A stretch of DNA of 64,000 nucleotides, from the NCBI GenBank assembly GCA_002900995.3, contig CM035306.1, forward strand, positions 1,426,001 through 1,490,000. Direction: 5' to 3'. The translations under genes and the position numbers were made by a program. The notes below the pieces were generated by a model. It was given only the letters and a program-made list of their open reading frames with translations. It ran no database searches and was not told where the DNA came from. Shown here one piece after another: positions 10,891-22,209 of the stretch; the first letter of the stretch is position 1; every line of letters begins with the position of its first letter. The DNA comes from Ganoderma boninense (Eukaryota > Basidiomycota > Agaricomycetes > Polyporales > Polyporaceae).

Positions 10891-12753
10891 ATGTCTAATC
10901 CCGAAGACTCAGACCCACCACCCGCGGCGGTGTCTGCCACAGTATCGCCTCTCGCCGTCTTCAACCCATATTCATTTGTAGGCTCCCGCGACGACCTCCG
11001 CAAGCGAGTGGCTCAGGAACGAGAAAAACATCGCCAGCTCGTCAATGACTCCCTTGCCACCCTCAACGTCCTCCACAAGGTCCACAACAGCTTAGCACCA
11101 GTCAATTCTCTCCCTCCAGAATTGCTCGGCCTCGTCTTCTCCCACCTTGTCTCCCACGGTGATCTCCGAACCAAACCTTCAAATTCTTTCGCGTACACTT
11201 CCCAGCGCGACCCCCAAGGCCGTTTCATCGTCGATCCCCCAAGCGGCCACAGCGACGTCGTCCGCGTCACTCACGTCTGTAAGTATTGGCAGAAGGTTGC
11301 TATACGCAACCCCTGGCTCTGGACCTCACTTCCTATCCACCAACCCATCGCATTCCACTTGTCACGCTCCAAGAACCTCCCCGTATCCCTCTCTTTGACC
11401 TCCCGCTTCTCGTCCGACGCAGCCCCTAAACTTGGGTTCTCCATACGCCATATTCGTTCGCTCTTTATCGAAACGCTCCTGGCCGATGACATAGAACTGC
11501 TCTGGCACGAGCTCGCGCGCCCCGCTCCCAGCCTGGAAGAGCTCTTCATCGCGCACCTCAAGGGCACAACCTACCTCGATGGTTTCGATGTTGGAAAGAC
11601 CGGTCGACTTCCTCCATTGTTCAACGGTGAGACTCCCGCTCTTCGAGTCCTCGCCCTCCGAGGTGTTCCCTCCCCCTTCGAGCTCCTCCCCGCCTCCCTA
11701 GTCCACCTCGACCTGGGCGCAGTCCATGGCGGTCCACTTCCTCCCTTTGCGGACCTGCTCAAGATGCTCCGAAACTGCCCGCTCCTCGAAACGCTCAACG
11801 TCCGCGGCGCATGGGATTGGGACGAGATCAACGACCACGTCCTCGTGCGCAACAGCGTCGCGCTCCCCAAACTGGCCAGAGTGTACCTCCAGATCTGGCC
11901 CGAGAGGGCGTACGGCCTCTTGCTCTCGTCGTTCTCGCTCCCCCAACACGCCGACGTATCCATCGCCTCCACCGTCGAGGAGCCCGGCGACTTGGAGCTC
12001 ATGTTCCTGGCAATCCGGCCGCCCTTCATCCCCCCGTGTTTCACGGGCTTCCGCCGCCTGCACCTCATGCGGGAGCGCACGGACGGGCGTCTGCAGGCCT
12101 TCCGCTCAGCGGACGCCATCTCTGAGTTCCCTGCGTTGGACATCGACTGCCGTGACGCTTGGGCGCACCCGCACCCCGCGTGGGCTGGGTTCTTCTTCGA
12201 CTGGCCGTTCGACGCGTCCCAAATCGAGACACTCGTGGTGGCGCAGAGCCCGACGAGGAGCCACCCCGCTGCAGAAGGCGAATCCCTGAGAGCCACGAAC
12301 GCGAAGACGTTCGAGGAGTGGGTGACCACGTTCCAGCAGCTGCCCGCCCTCAAAACCGTGCGCGCGATAGGCCTTCCCAAGGTCGAGCTCGAATTGCTCA
12401 TCGATGCCTTGGACACGTGGGGCTTCCCTGCCATGACGGTGGCTTGCCCGGGGCTGACGACGCTCGAGATCTTCGATGCGGAGGATATGTCGGGGATGTG
12501 GGACGACTTGCTCGGGATGCTCGACCGGCGGCGGACGCAAGGGGGCACGCTGCAGCAGGTGGAGCTGTTCAATTGCAAGCGGTGCGATTACAAGTATCTG
12601 CTGTCACGTCTTGGAGAGCTGGGCGTGGAATTGGTGGTCGATGGGGAGACGATAGAGCCACCGGAACCGGGGTCTCAAAGTTCGAGTCCAAGTGATCTCG
12701 GAGGCTTTGCGCTCGGGCCCTGGCTATTGTCCTGTGATGAAGTGTTATTATAG
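10891..12753 (+). CDS. F-box domain protein with LRR-like C-terminal part
   Basis: A single exon of about 620 aa. It starts with a coiled-coil-like region (DDLRKRVAQEREKHRQLVND) followed by an F-box (VNSLPPELLGLVFSHLVSH) near residues 65-85 and then VTHVCKYWQKVAIRNPWLWTSL. This is the arrangement of the large Agaricomycete F-box families that act as substrate adaptors in SCF ubiquitin ligases. The remainder has loosely repeated leucine-rich segments (for example LRVLALRGVPSPFELLPASLVHLDL) but no strict LRR consensus. I chose the ATG at 10891 because its context (GCC before ATG) is the best; in-frame ATGs at 10864 and 10885 are alternatives. The C-terminal tail is unremarkable. Confidence 0.85.
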   Translation: MSNPEDSDPPPAAVSATVSPLAVFNPYSFVGSRDDLRKRVAQEREKHRQLVNDSLATLNVLHKVHNSLAPVNSLPPELLGLVFSHLVSHGDLRTKPSNSFAYTSQRDPQGRFIVDPPSGHSDVVRVTHVCKYWQKVAIRNPWLWTSLPIHQPIAFHLSRSKNLPVSLSLTSRFSSDAAPKLGFSIRHIRSLFIETLLADDIELLWHELARPAPSLEELFIAHLKGTTYLDGFDVGKTGRLPPLFNGETPALRVLALRGVPSPFELLPASLVHLDLGAVHGGPLPPFADLLKMLRNCPLLETLNVRGAWDWDEINDHVLVRNSVALPKLARVYLQIWPERAYGLLLSSFSLPQHADVSIASTVEEPGDLELMFLAIRPPFIPPCFTGFRRLHLMRERTDGRLQAFRSADAISEFPALDIDCRDAWAHPHPAWAGFFFDWPFDASQIETLVVAQSPTRSHPAAEGESLRATNAKTFEEWVTTFQQLPALKTVRAIGLPKVELELLIDALDTWGFPAMTVACPGLTTLEIFDAEDMSGMWDDLLGMLDRRRTQGGTLQQVELFNCKRCDYKYLLSRLGELGVELVVDGETIEPPEPGSQSSSPSDLGGFALGPWLLSCDEVLL

Positions 12754-12993
12754 AGCGCTCTTCATACCTAACTGTACCCTCGATTCTTGTCCTTATGCGC
12801 GTTATTACCATTGTTTTGATTGTGATCCCTCAGGGCCAATGATAGAGGTCCAAATGTCGTATTACTTCTTGTATGCTCAGTCAAACTACTAGTGCGGGGC
12901 TTCTTAGTGCTACGTGCTCTAAGGCCTAAATGTCTCTGTAGAAATACCTGTTGTACAATGACAAATGTAGAAATCTGCGCGTTGCCAGCTCGC

Positions 12994-14215
12994 CTATTCG
13001 TCTACAACGACGGGCCACCCCGAGGTAAAGTTGAGATAGTTGATGCCGAGGTACGAAGGGCCGCCATAGCTGTTGTTGCGGACGTAGTGGTACACTATGA
13101 TGTCGCGCCCGCTGACTGGATCCAGGTAAACGCTCTGCCCACCGGGAGCGTAGATGTTGTCGTGTGAGCCCAGGACGAGCGTGCCCGTCGGCGGGTCAGC
13201 GGGCTTCGTCAGGTCGCTGCCGTTCTTGTCCAAGAAGGGACCGGAAACGCTCTTGCTGCGCCCCACGAGCACCTTGTATTCTTGCCCTGGCGGAGGACGA
13301 GGTTTCGTAGTCTGGACGGACACAACACATATGGAGCACCGGTGAGCGAAGCGACAACGGCAGACGGATGCAAGGTGAAGGGAAACGCTTACGTTGGTTG
13401 TAGGAGTAAACCCGTTGGAGAAGAACTGGAAATAATACTCCGAGTTGTTTGGCTTGTAGGTGAAGCCGCCTTCCGAGGGCTCCGAGTTGGCTCCAGCTAG
13501 ATGGGTACCTGGCGGGCCCTATGCATCGTTCAGCCGATATCTAGGGGACATAGACGTTTAAAAGGAACCGTACAGAAGCAAGGGTGGTGATGTTCGACAG
13601 CGGGAGCTGGAATATCCCATCCTGGTAAGACCCGTACGCGAACTTCAGCCCATCTGCGTGGATCAAGTTTGGGTCGACTGCGAGCAACGGCCGGGTGCGG
13701 TGAGATGAGAGGAGCCACGGGAGCGGCGGCAAGTCTGTCTAGGCCACGCCGATGGAGGAATTCGGGAGAGCCGCCCGTCGAGACAGCGTAGTACATGACG
13801 TACTTCCCGTCGACGACGTTCACGTCTGGGGCCCAGAGGTTGCAGTTGCCGGTCTTGTTGATCCTGGAGCAGTCCGTGAGTGCGGAGCCAGAACCCGTCC
13901 ATGGACTGCATATCAACACGGGTGAGCGTTTCGTTCTCGACGACTCGGGGCACAGAAGAAGAAGAGACTCGCCCTTTCAGCGATTCGCTGGTGAAGATCT
14001 TGATCAAGCCTCCGGTGGAAAACACGAAGTACTTCTTGCTGGCGGGGTTGTACCGTATGGCGGGGTCGCGTACGACGACGTTGCCTATGGGCGAATAGGT
14101 CAACAGTCGCTAGGGTGTAGGGTGGCCGTGACGACTCACTGCTTCCAGGGAGGGGGTTCGGGAACGACAGCACGAGCGTGACAAAGGAAAACAGGGTTCC
14201 AAGAAGGAATCTCAT
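12994..14215 (-). CDS. Secreted glycoside hydrolase family 43 (endo-1,5-alpha-L-arabinanase type)
   Basis: The start at 14215 gives MRFLLGTLFSFVTLVLS, a signal peptide, so the enzyme is secreted. Several short introns split it. The GH43 five-bladed propeller signature residues are all visible: VRDPAIRYN (catalytic base Asp) near 14050, LWAPDVNVVDGKYVMYY (pKa-modulating Asp) near 13820, and EPSEGGFTYKP (catalytic acid Glu) near 13470. The C-terminal blade contains APGGQSVYLDP and YHYVRNN, as in arabinan endo-1,5-alpha-L-arabinosidases acting on pectin side-chains. The stop is at 12994. Substrate assignment rests on these motifs only; other GH43 activities are possible. It has no functional link to its neighbours. 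Confidence 0.85.
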
Positions 14216-14878
14216 GATGATGACGACGAGGGAGGTAAGTATGCAATGCTGCACTTAGTCTGAAATCGACGGCGATGGACGCTTATACGGCTCTCTTATA
14301 GCGCGATTGAAACTGTTCTGTTCGCGTTCGCCACGAGCTCCTCCGCGCAGAGCGGTGAAGCGCAGTAATGTTGGAGTAACTTGCATTGGATGCGCTCCAA
14401 CTGAGGTCGGAGTGTGTCTCCGCCGATGCCATCGGTCACTCAGACCGGTGGGATTCTTGGACAGCCTTGCAGGATGAGACACATGGAGTGGAGCATATAG
14501 TGGGGTATCATGGCATCCGTCCCAGAAAGCGTGCATGCATGAAGGGACTCACCGAAAGGCCTGGGGAGGGCAAAGGACCACACTCATACTCATGGGTATG
14601 TTCATTCGACGTGAGGGCAACTCGCCCTTGAAGCAATGGCCGCACTCAAAATTTCCCATGAAACCGGTCGTGAAACCTGGCCAACAGCTGCCTATCCAAA
14701 TTGTCATGAATCAAATCAATGTATGAGTAATAAATAGCTAGAGGCAATGAAGCCCGTACCGATATGCACCACGAACACATGCGACTGGCTGTGCAAAGCG
14801 AGATACGTAGTCATGCGATTGCTTTGTAAATGGCAGACATTTTTATACAACTGTTGACTGCTGTTTTACTTCTTCCCC
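14216..14878. other. Intergenic between GH43 and threonine synthase
   Basis: This stretch is the promoter side of the GH43 gene and the 3' side of the threonine synthase gene. I see no coding signal, repeat or RNA gene. Confidence 0.5.
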
Positions 14879-16740
14879 TTATACATCCGCGCCTACCTGG
14901 GCCACTGCTGGGACAGCATACTTTTCAATCACTTGCTTGACGAGCTCAACGTCTGCGCCTTCGACATCGATCACCCTGCGCTCGCGCTCAAGCAGGCCTT
15001 TGAACTCGGGCGGCAGCACATCGCGCTCGAAGTCGAACGACGGCGAGCCCTCCAGTGCGCGCGTGACTGCTTCGGAGAACTTGGCTGGGTGTGCAGTGGA
15101 AAGGACGATTTGGCGGACATGGGGCGAGCTGCACAGTGGACCACCTCCTAGTCAGCGAGTTCTATCGCACACAGTCACCATGATAGACTCACTTGCCCGC
15201 CGCGACAGTGCGCGCAACGTAGAGCCCGACGGCGGTGTGGGGATCTGCGATGTACTTCGCCGAGTCGAAATAGTACTTGATCGACTCGAGCGTCTGCTCG
15301 TCCGACACCCTCTCTGCGAAGAAGTCGGCCCGCGCACGCTCGAGCACCTCCGTCGGGACCTGCACCCTTCCGTCGCTTTTCACCTTCCCCATCCACTCCG
15401 CGATCGTCCTGCCCGCGGCGCTCCGCCTCTCCGCATCGTCCGCACCCTTCGCATTGTCGTACGCGAGGTACCACAGCAGCCTCTCGAAGTTGCTCGAAAC
15501 GAGGATGTCCATGGCGGGGCTCAGCGTCTCCTTCACCCCACTTGCGTCTTCTGCCTGCTTCCCGTCCGATGCGCCCGCCGCGGGGGCTGTCTCGCCCGCG
15601 GGCGTCGTCGCACGGGAGGAGTCGACTTTTTCGTACGCGCCGCTCTTCCAGAACCGCGCGAGGATGTCGTTCGCGTTCGTCGCGACGCCCAGGCGTCCAA
15701 TCGGCAGCCCCATGCGCTTCGCATAGTACCCCGCGAGGACGTCGCCGAAGTTGCCGGTGGGGACGACGTACTGGATTGCGAGCGCGGGGTCTGCGACCTG
15801 GCGCTTGATGTGGAAGTAGGAGAGGAAGTAGTAGACGGTCTGGGCGAGGATGCGCGCCCAGTTGATGGAGTTCACTGCGCCGAGCCGATGAGTCGCATTG
15901 AACTCACGGTCGCCGAACAACGCTTTGACAATGTCCTGGATTGGAAGGAGGGATGGACGAGCGGTTGATTGAAGGGTAGGAGATGGGGTGGGATGGAACA
16001 CTTACCTGACAGTCATCAAAGGTGCCTTTGACGGCGAGGTTGTGCACATTGACGTCCGTAACAGTCGTCATTTGCGCTTCTTGAATGGGAGAGACTCGCC
16101 CCTTCGGATGCAGGATGAAGATGGATACGTTTGCCTTATTCCGCAGGCCATATATTGCAGCACTTCAGTGCGTATAGAATGGTCAATATAGAGTGAAGCG
16201 ACACGATACGGATATGTACGCACCTTCCAGTATCTCCACTGGTCGCGCCGACCACCGTCAACTTTTCCGGTTTCTCGTCAAGAGCCCTGTTTCGGTTTCT
16301 CCGCTTCAAGAAGAACTCGAACAAGTTCCCGAGCAACTGAAGGGCGACATCTTTAAACGCGAAAGTGGGCCCATGGAAGAGTTCGAGCACGTAGGTCGTG
16401 TCTGTAAGCTTCTTCAACGGGGTGATCTCCGGATGGCGGAAGGTGCTGTAGGATTTTTCGACCAGCTGCCGCAACTCCGCCTTGGAGATCTCGTCAGGAG
16501 TGACATAGAGAGAAAGGACTTCTACGGAGAGGTCGACGAATGAGTGGTCTTCCCATGCGGTCTGCCAATCTGCAGGGAGGGATGGGATGTGTTCGGGGAT
16601 GTAGAGGCCGCCATCCGGGGCGAGACCAGCGAGGACGGTCTGAAGACGGGTTTGAGAATCAGATGATACCTGGTCAAGAAACAATCGACCTCTTCGAAAG
16701 ACAGGAGTTGGCCTGCGCCGCGGGTGGAGAAGTACCTCAT
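14879..16740 (-). CDS. THR4: Threonine synthase
   Basis: A PLP-dependent enzyme that converts O-phospho-homoserine to threonine and phosphate, the last step of threonine biosynthesis in the cytosol. The start at 16740 gives MRYFSTRGAGQLLSFEEV; after an intron, VLAGLAPDGGLYIPEHIP follows, the classic N-terminus. The PLP lysine is in HGPTFAFKDVALQLLGN, followed by VVGATSGDTG. The second half contains FNATHRLGAVNSINWARILAQ, YVVPTGNFGDVLAGYYAKRMG and ATNANDILARFWKSG, all diagnostic. A Lys/Ser/Ala-rich insert near 15600 is variable in fungi. The C-terminus reads STAHPAKFSEAV ... AVPAVAQVGADV, with TAA at 14879. Four or five exons. The reading frame is intact throughout, unlike the nearby repeated genes. 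Confidence 0.95.
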
Positions 16741-16775
16741 CGTGGTCGATGGCAGAAAACCTTGCAGCCTCGTCC

Positions 16776-16781
16776 TGACTC
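16776..16781. promoter_or_regulatory. Possible Gcn4/CPC1-type site upstream of threonine synthase
   Basis: TGACTC, the core bound by Gcn4/CPC1 bZIP factors that induce amino-acid biosynthesis genes, sits 36-41 bp upstream of the threonine synthase ATG. This fits general amino-acid control, but a six-base match by itself is weak evidence. Confidence 0.3.
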
Positions 16782-17070
16782 GACCTTCCCCATACGCCCC
16801 CACGTGCGAAGACGTGCGAAACGTGCGATTCCCGGGCCGTCTCCGCTCTGGCGTCTAGGTTGCCTAATTGGAGGTGCGAGAGCTTCCACCTTCTACTAGT
16901 GCAGATGCAAGTCTTGTATAAAATTAAAACCCTGAAAATCGAGGACCCCTAGGACCGAATACGCGTAGAACCTCTTTGGCTCAAACAGTGGGAATTAAAA
17001 ATTCTTTTTATTCCAAAATGCCTCCCAAACAGCCTCCATGAAGACGATTCACAACCAAAGTTTTCATTGA

Positions 17071-18216
17071 TCAACCAAAACCAGCCCACTCCACAGAGAA
17101 ATAAGTGACCTGTTCCGTATCCTCGTCCCACTCACAGAACAAATGCGACTTCTTGGTCGCCGTCCCAAGTCGTCCGTGGGCGACGATCTCCATTGGCGTC
17201 AACAGTGCCTTTGGAGACTCGATGACGGTTGCAACGAAATGGGAATGGTATCGTAATGGATCACCTGAGACACCGTCAGTCTCACCGCGAAAACTGAGCC
17301 GAGAGAATGGTAACATACCGGGATAGACCAAGAAGTCACCACCAAACTTAATACCGCCCCCCATGAAGTTGCCCTTATCCCAAAGGTCTCGGAAAACGCG
17401 ACACTTCGCGCGCTCATAAGGCGTAGCGGGGTAAGTCCAGACACCCGCTTGGCGAGCATCATCCAGTGTAGTGTACTTGGCTACGTCCGGAGTATACCAC
17501 TCAAGTTGCGATGAGCTCGCCGGGATCGTCACGTTGAATGTTTGCGGCGCAGCAGCCTTGCTCGGGGTCACCGACCTCTCCTCTGTGAGTGGTGTCGTGG
17601 ATGCAGACATAAGACAAGGTGGAGCGTCGTCGTCGACAGCAAGACCTTCAACAAGAGCCTTTGCGCGAGCCGCCGCCGCCCTCTTGGCCTCCCGTTCCTT
17701 GCGTTTGTGAATAGCCTCTTCGGAGGTAGACAGCTTCGCCGCCTTCTCCGACGCCTTCTCTGCCTCCGCCGTCGCTATCTGATGTCGCGCCGAGAGCTCC
17801 CGTTCAGCGTTCCAGCTCGATAGAGCTTCAGCAGAAGGTGTCGCGTGGGCGTGGGGGTCATCGATGAGAACAGCAAGTTCTAATGCAGACATTGAGGGGC
17901 TGCTAACGCGGACAAGATGCATGAGATGGATAGAAAACGTACGCTTTTCCATGAGCAGCACAACTTCCTCTGGGAGCAACACAAGCGGGGCTCCGAGGAA
18001 TACATTTTGCTGAGAAAGGTGTGGTAGCGTTCCAACCAGGACGCCGCAAATATGGTGTTGGGCGCGCAAGGTGGCGATATCTATCCTTCTCTAACCTGAT
18101 TAGCCGTAAAGCCAACGTGTTTCAAGAATAGACGTACCCTCTACATCCCACACGTATGCTTTCTGGTTGGAAACCCGCAGCGGGACCCTGTGGTCGAGGT
18201 TGGAGTCAGAGGCCAT
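17071..18216 (-). CDS. SEN34: tRNA-splicing endonuclease subunit Sen34
   Basis: Catalytic subunit of the tetrameric tRNA-intron endonuclease, which cleaves the 3' splice site of pre-tRNAs. The start at 18216 gives MASDSNLDHRVPLRVSNQ and YVWDVE; after the first intron come IATLRAQHHICGVLVGTLP and PLVLLPEEVVLLMEK, the typical N-terminal domain. The middle is a Lys/Ala/Glu-rich, probably coiled-coil linker (KASEKAAKLSTSEEA). The C-terminal nuclease domain has DLWDKGNFMGGGIKFGGDF, then LVYPG, an intron, DPLRYHSHF and TATKKSHLF. These give the Tyr, His and Lys of the catalytic triad. The stop is at 17071. About four exons. It is divergent from the TFIIB-like gene with only 159 bp between the start codons. 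Confidence 0.9.
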
Positions 18217-18375
18217 GGTTTTCGAGCGCCCATGCGTTGCTTCAAGTTTAGTGTCAATGCGCTGGGGCAGTTGGCGCCGGTGAACCGTCCTTCGCTTCCA
18301 ACCATCACCAGTTGCCACCTGTCTCTTCCGAAACCCTCTCCTACTCTCTGAAAGGGCTGCTTTCGGCCTTAGGGG
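18217..18375. promoter_or_regulatory. Bidirectional promoter between SEN34 and the TFIIB-like gene
   Basis: 159 bp separate the divergent start codons at 18216 (-) and 18376 (+). Both products belong to tRNA or transcription machinery, so a shared promoter and co-expression are plausible. No TATA box was recognised. Confidence 0.5.
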
Positions 18376-20542
18376 ATGAGCGGGAGATGTGAGGAGTGTG
18401 GTGCATCTACAGTATGGGACTCAGACGTCGGTTCTGCCATCTGCCTTCAGTGTGGCACCCTCGCGGACCCGACGCAAAGTGTCCTTGCCTCCCATCTCGA
18501 GAACGTGGACGTTTCCGGCCGTGACTTCGCACCATGGGTCAACGTTCCGGGCGGAAGTACGCTGCGAGGGAGGAACGGTTGGGCATTGTCTGGCCAAGGC
18601 AAAGAGGCGCGAGATCGCAAGAACACGGTACGTTTCCTGTTGCACTCGGCTCCAAATGCATTCTCATTGGCGCATTTAGATCGCAATGCACGAGTTCATA
18701 CGGGTGCTTGCAACTAGGGTTTCGAACCCTGGAGTGACCCCACGCGCACAGGCCATATTCGACCGAGCTATGCGCCTCGGGAAGTATCGTTGGGGCCACA
18801 AAGCCAGACTCACCGCTGGAGCCGCACTCGCCATCGCCCTGCGGGAGTCGCGCAAGGGCGACTGCCTCCGTGACATTGCAGTGAGTATTTCTTATCCACT
18901 TACCGCTGTTACTCGGTATCTCAGCTGTTTCAGGGTCCTTGAGCATGCATTGACGTGCTGCTGTGTATCACAGTATCTCCTCGATGAGCCGCATACCGCA
19001 CTCTCGCGCGCGTTCAGCAAGGTCGTGGCACTGCTCCAGCTCAGCCTTTCTACCACGGATCCCGCCGTTCACCTGCCCACCCTACAAACGCACCTTGTCT
19101 CCCTCCTCGATGGCTCAGGCAGTGCCGGGACTGCACTCCCTGCGCAGTTAGCGAAGGTGCTTCTCCCTCTACTCCTGCGCCTTCCCAGTATCACAGATAC
19201 CGCATCCTCACTCGCAGGTCTCCTTGCGCGCACAAACGCCTTCACTCATCTCCCCACACCTCCAACTGCATGTGCTTTGCTCATGCTTGCCCTCGAAGCT
19301 GAGCTTTCGGCTTCTCTGCCAAACGCTGGGGCATTTGCAGCCGCACTCGGCACGAGACTAGGTGCGGCGAAAGCCACGGTGATGCTGCGATACAAGGAGA
19401 TCTATGACCTCGTGGAGGAATGGATTCGCGAGGTCCCATGGCTCGACGCGCACGAGCGCAAGCCAACCAAAGGGAAGGAAGGCAAAGGCCGCTCGAAGGT
19501 CGCGAAACGCGTCGTCGTCGCTCGGGGCCTTAAGGACGTCGTGCGCTTTCAGGAGGAGATATGGCGGAAGCGCGTTGAGCATGACGGTCGGCCCCTGGTA
19601 CAGCTGGATGTCGACGAGAGCGAGAAAGGCACGGTTGGTGGAGGGGACCAGTGGTGGGACAGCAGCGAAGCGGGGAGCAGTAGTGGGTCCACGCGCTCAA
19701 CGTCGGTGCTGGGAGAGGACCATCTGCCCCTTCGCAAGAAAGCGAAAACGCGCCACGCCAAGACTGTCGTGGATGCTTCGCAATTTCTCCTCAACCCCCT
19801 CTCGGCCGCAGCACGCTCGCCCTCGTCTTCCTTCCTGGCGCCAACCACCTCTGTGGGCTCCCCTGACTTGCTCGCACACCTTCTCACGGCGGACGCGTCG
19901 TCCCTCCCACACGCATTCACCCATGTGCCTAGTCGTCTGCAGCTCCTTGCGTCAGCGCGAGGCGGGACAGAGGCACGCCACATTGCCGACGAGGAACTAT
20001 TCACGGAGGACGAGCTCGAGGGGCTGATGCGCTCGCCGGAGGAGGTACAGGCCGTTCGCACTGCGATGGGCTGGGACCTGGACCACGACGAGGGCGTCGA
20101 TGCCAGGGACGACTGGGGAGGGGCGAGTGAGAATGTCGCCCCCGAGTCCCCGGCGGTGAAGGGCAACAAGCGAAAGCGAAAGTTGCCGGACGGCGGCGAT
20201 GGCCTCGATGCAGCGAGCGGGGCCAAGCCACGGGGCTCGAAGAAGATCGATATGGAAGCGTTGGCGAGGCTCCTGGACCCTGATGCGGACCTGGATCTGG
20301 CAACGGAAGACACGCCGGACACCCCTGCGGACGGCGCGTGCGAAGGCGCAGCGATTGGGGACCATGATGGCGAACGGGATGAAGAGGACTGCGAAGAATA
20401 CCAGGAGGGGACTTGCGCGGCCGATCACCATGAAGGCGCGAACGTTGGCTACGGCGCGGCTGAGGAAGAAGTCGTCGAGGAGTGGCGGCCGCTGTCCCCG
20501 GGAGGTGGAGGGGGGCTCTCAGAAGATTGGTTTGAGTTCTGA
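18376..20542 (+). CDS. TFIIB-family (BRF-like) transcription factor, divergent
   Basis: Three exons in frame: 18376-18627, 18680-18880 and 18974-20542, giving about 673 aa. Residues 1-30 are a TFIIB-type zinc ribbon (C-E-E-C ... C-L-Q-C; Cys at 5, 8, 23 and 26). A cyclin-like repeat follows with AQAIFDRAMRLGKYRWGHKARLT and AGAALAIALRESRKGDCLRDIA, matching the helical core of TFIIB/BRF proteins. A second, weaker cyclin-like region continues to about residue 330. The C-terminal half is low-complexity and acidic with basic patches (KGNKRKRKLPDG), and I do not see a clear BRF1 TBP-binding homology block. It may be the RNA polymerase III factor BRF1 in divergent form or a paralogue. The second intron (93 bp) has no stop and keeps frame, so a retained-intron form would also be translatable. 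Confidence 0.75.
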
Positions 20543-22209
20543 TAGAAGACGAGACAAGGCGCACGGTGTGTAGCTGAAGCTCAAGGGTGGTCGTTCCTAT
20601 TCGTAAATGCGTTGCCTAGCATGTCCTAATACGTATTGTACATTCCAGTGCGAACAGAATATAGTCGGTGTATCTGCCAAACGGACTCAGGCTCTGGGCT
20701 GACTGATGCCATGCTGCGACCTGCAACCATGCTCCTGCAGCCGTAAATGAGTGATATCGACAAGGATAAACGTCTGTCGCGCCCTGATTCGCGCACACGT
20801 TGCTGAATGCAGTGTCGGAGGAGTCGGTCTCGACACGGTCTATGACCAGCCAGTGGTGGCCAGTAGTGGCCATCGATGGCGCCGACGACTCGGAGAACGG
20901 TCGGCGCGACGACAACCTCGCGGTGCACCGACGCCGTCAGCCACGTTCACCACGATCCGCTGTGACGTCACGCGTGAGGCGATGATATTTAAGCATCCAG
21001 CCACAGCAGCCTGAGACTGGGTGGGCCTCAGTCAAGAGGCGGATCGACCCAGGAATGATATTCATGGCCGCGCAACCCGTGGTCGTCGCAGAAATTCCGC
21101 CGGGCGTTGCAAGTGTTCCATCGCACTGAGTCCGACGTCGTGCCACTACACGTGTGGGGCTACTCATGCTCGCTTCGGCTTCTTACGACACTTGCGACAG
21201 ACGGATCTTGAAATCCCTTTCGATCCCCCCGTCCGAAGACTGGGCTGGGTGGTCCAATGACTCGAAGGGTTACGACGTGCGGGCGTGCGGACATAAGGGC
21301 TGCTGTGGACTCCGGTCGAAAGTGGTATGCCACTGGCAGTGTTTACTTGAATGCGAGGGGCGGCATCGCATGCAATGGGGCGAGCTCGAGCCTCGAACGA
21401 TCTGTAGTAAGCTTATCAGGTCCAAGGTTGTCTAGCTGCGAAGGTCCGCTGTAGATATATGGTGGAGGCATGCGCGACGGTGTCGTAAGCTCCGAGAGAC
21501 GCGTAACACGCTCGCGTACAGTGGCCAGGCACCGAGCGAGGGCGGAGGGGTTAGAACGCGCAGGGGACATGTTGCGATTCTCATGGGATGGTCGCCGGAC
21601 GAAATGCCGACGAGGGGATGGGCTCAGCGAACGGGCACCTGAGATTGACACGGGCGGATCCGCAGGGTTCTGAAGTGTGGCGTTCGCGGCGCAATGCGGG
21701 GTGGGGAAGAGAGAGACAGACCCATGACCTCTCAATATGAAGAAGGCCGCAGTGCGGGGTGGCCAGGGTTTCCCAAGCGGACAGGAAGGTGGGTTCTCCC
21801 CAGGACAGGACGCAACCAGCATGCCATTCTGGGCTCTATTTGCGCATAGAGCGGCCGCCAAGGGGGCAACCACGGGATGGCCGGGGAAGAGGAAGAGCGC
21901 AGACGGATATGAGGGTCGGGGGGCGGTGGATGGAGGAGAAAGAGGCGGGCCCAGAGGAGGAGTGGTCGGAGAGAGAGCGCGGCGACTTGAAACGGCGCGA
22001 GGGCAGTCAGGCGCTCGTCGATGAGGACGATGGAGATCGGGAGGCCGGGAGGAGTCTGGCTGCAGTGGCCTTGGTCCACCGAGGATTCTGTCCCTGCACA
22101 TGTTCCTTGCATGCCCCACGGCAGGAGCCCTTCCTTGAACACTATATAATCCCGTCTATCCCCCCATCCCTCCTTCTCTGCCCTCGTCCACACCAAGCAC
22201 CATCCACCC
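20543..22209. other. Long intergenic region and promoter of trehalose phosphorylase
   Basis: No gene is supported over about 1.67 kb. The 3' end is GC-rich and carries a TATATAA at 22144-22150, about 60 bp before the trehalose phosphorylase ATG. Frames in 21.3-22.4 kb are Pro/Arg-rich and show no conserved motif. Stretches of GAGGGG near 21540-21620 could include STRE-like AGGGG pentamers, common upstream of stress genes, but this is not tested. Confidence 0.5.
22144..22150 (+). promoter_or_regulatory. TATA box of trehalose phosphorylase gene
   Basis: TATATAA is followed by a CT-rich stretch and then the ATG at 22210. The spacing fits a fungal core promoter with a pyrimidine-rich start region. 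Confidence 0.55.

Noticed and set aside
18716..18730. tRNA T-arm-like palindrome AGGGTTTCGAACCCT
   Set aside because: It lies inside exon 2 of the TFIIB-like gene (codons for R-V-S-N-P), with no acceptor stem or D-arm around it.
21343..22119. Long minus-strand frame before trehalose phosphorylase
   Set aside because: Pro/Arg/Ser-rich antisense of a GC-rich promoter; no domain.
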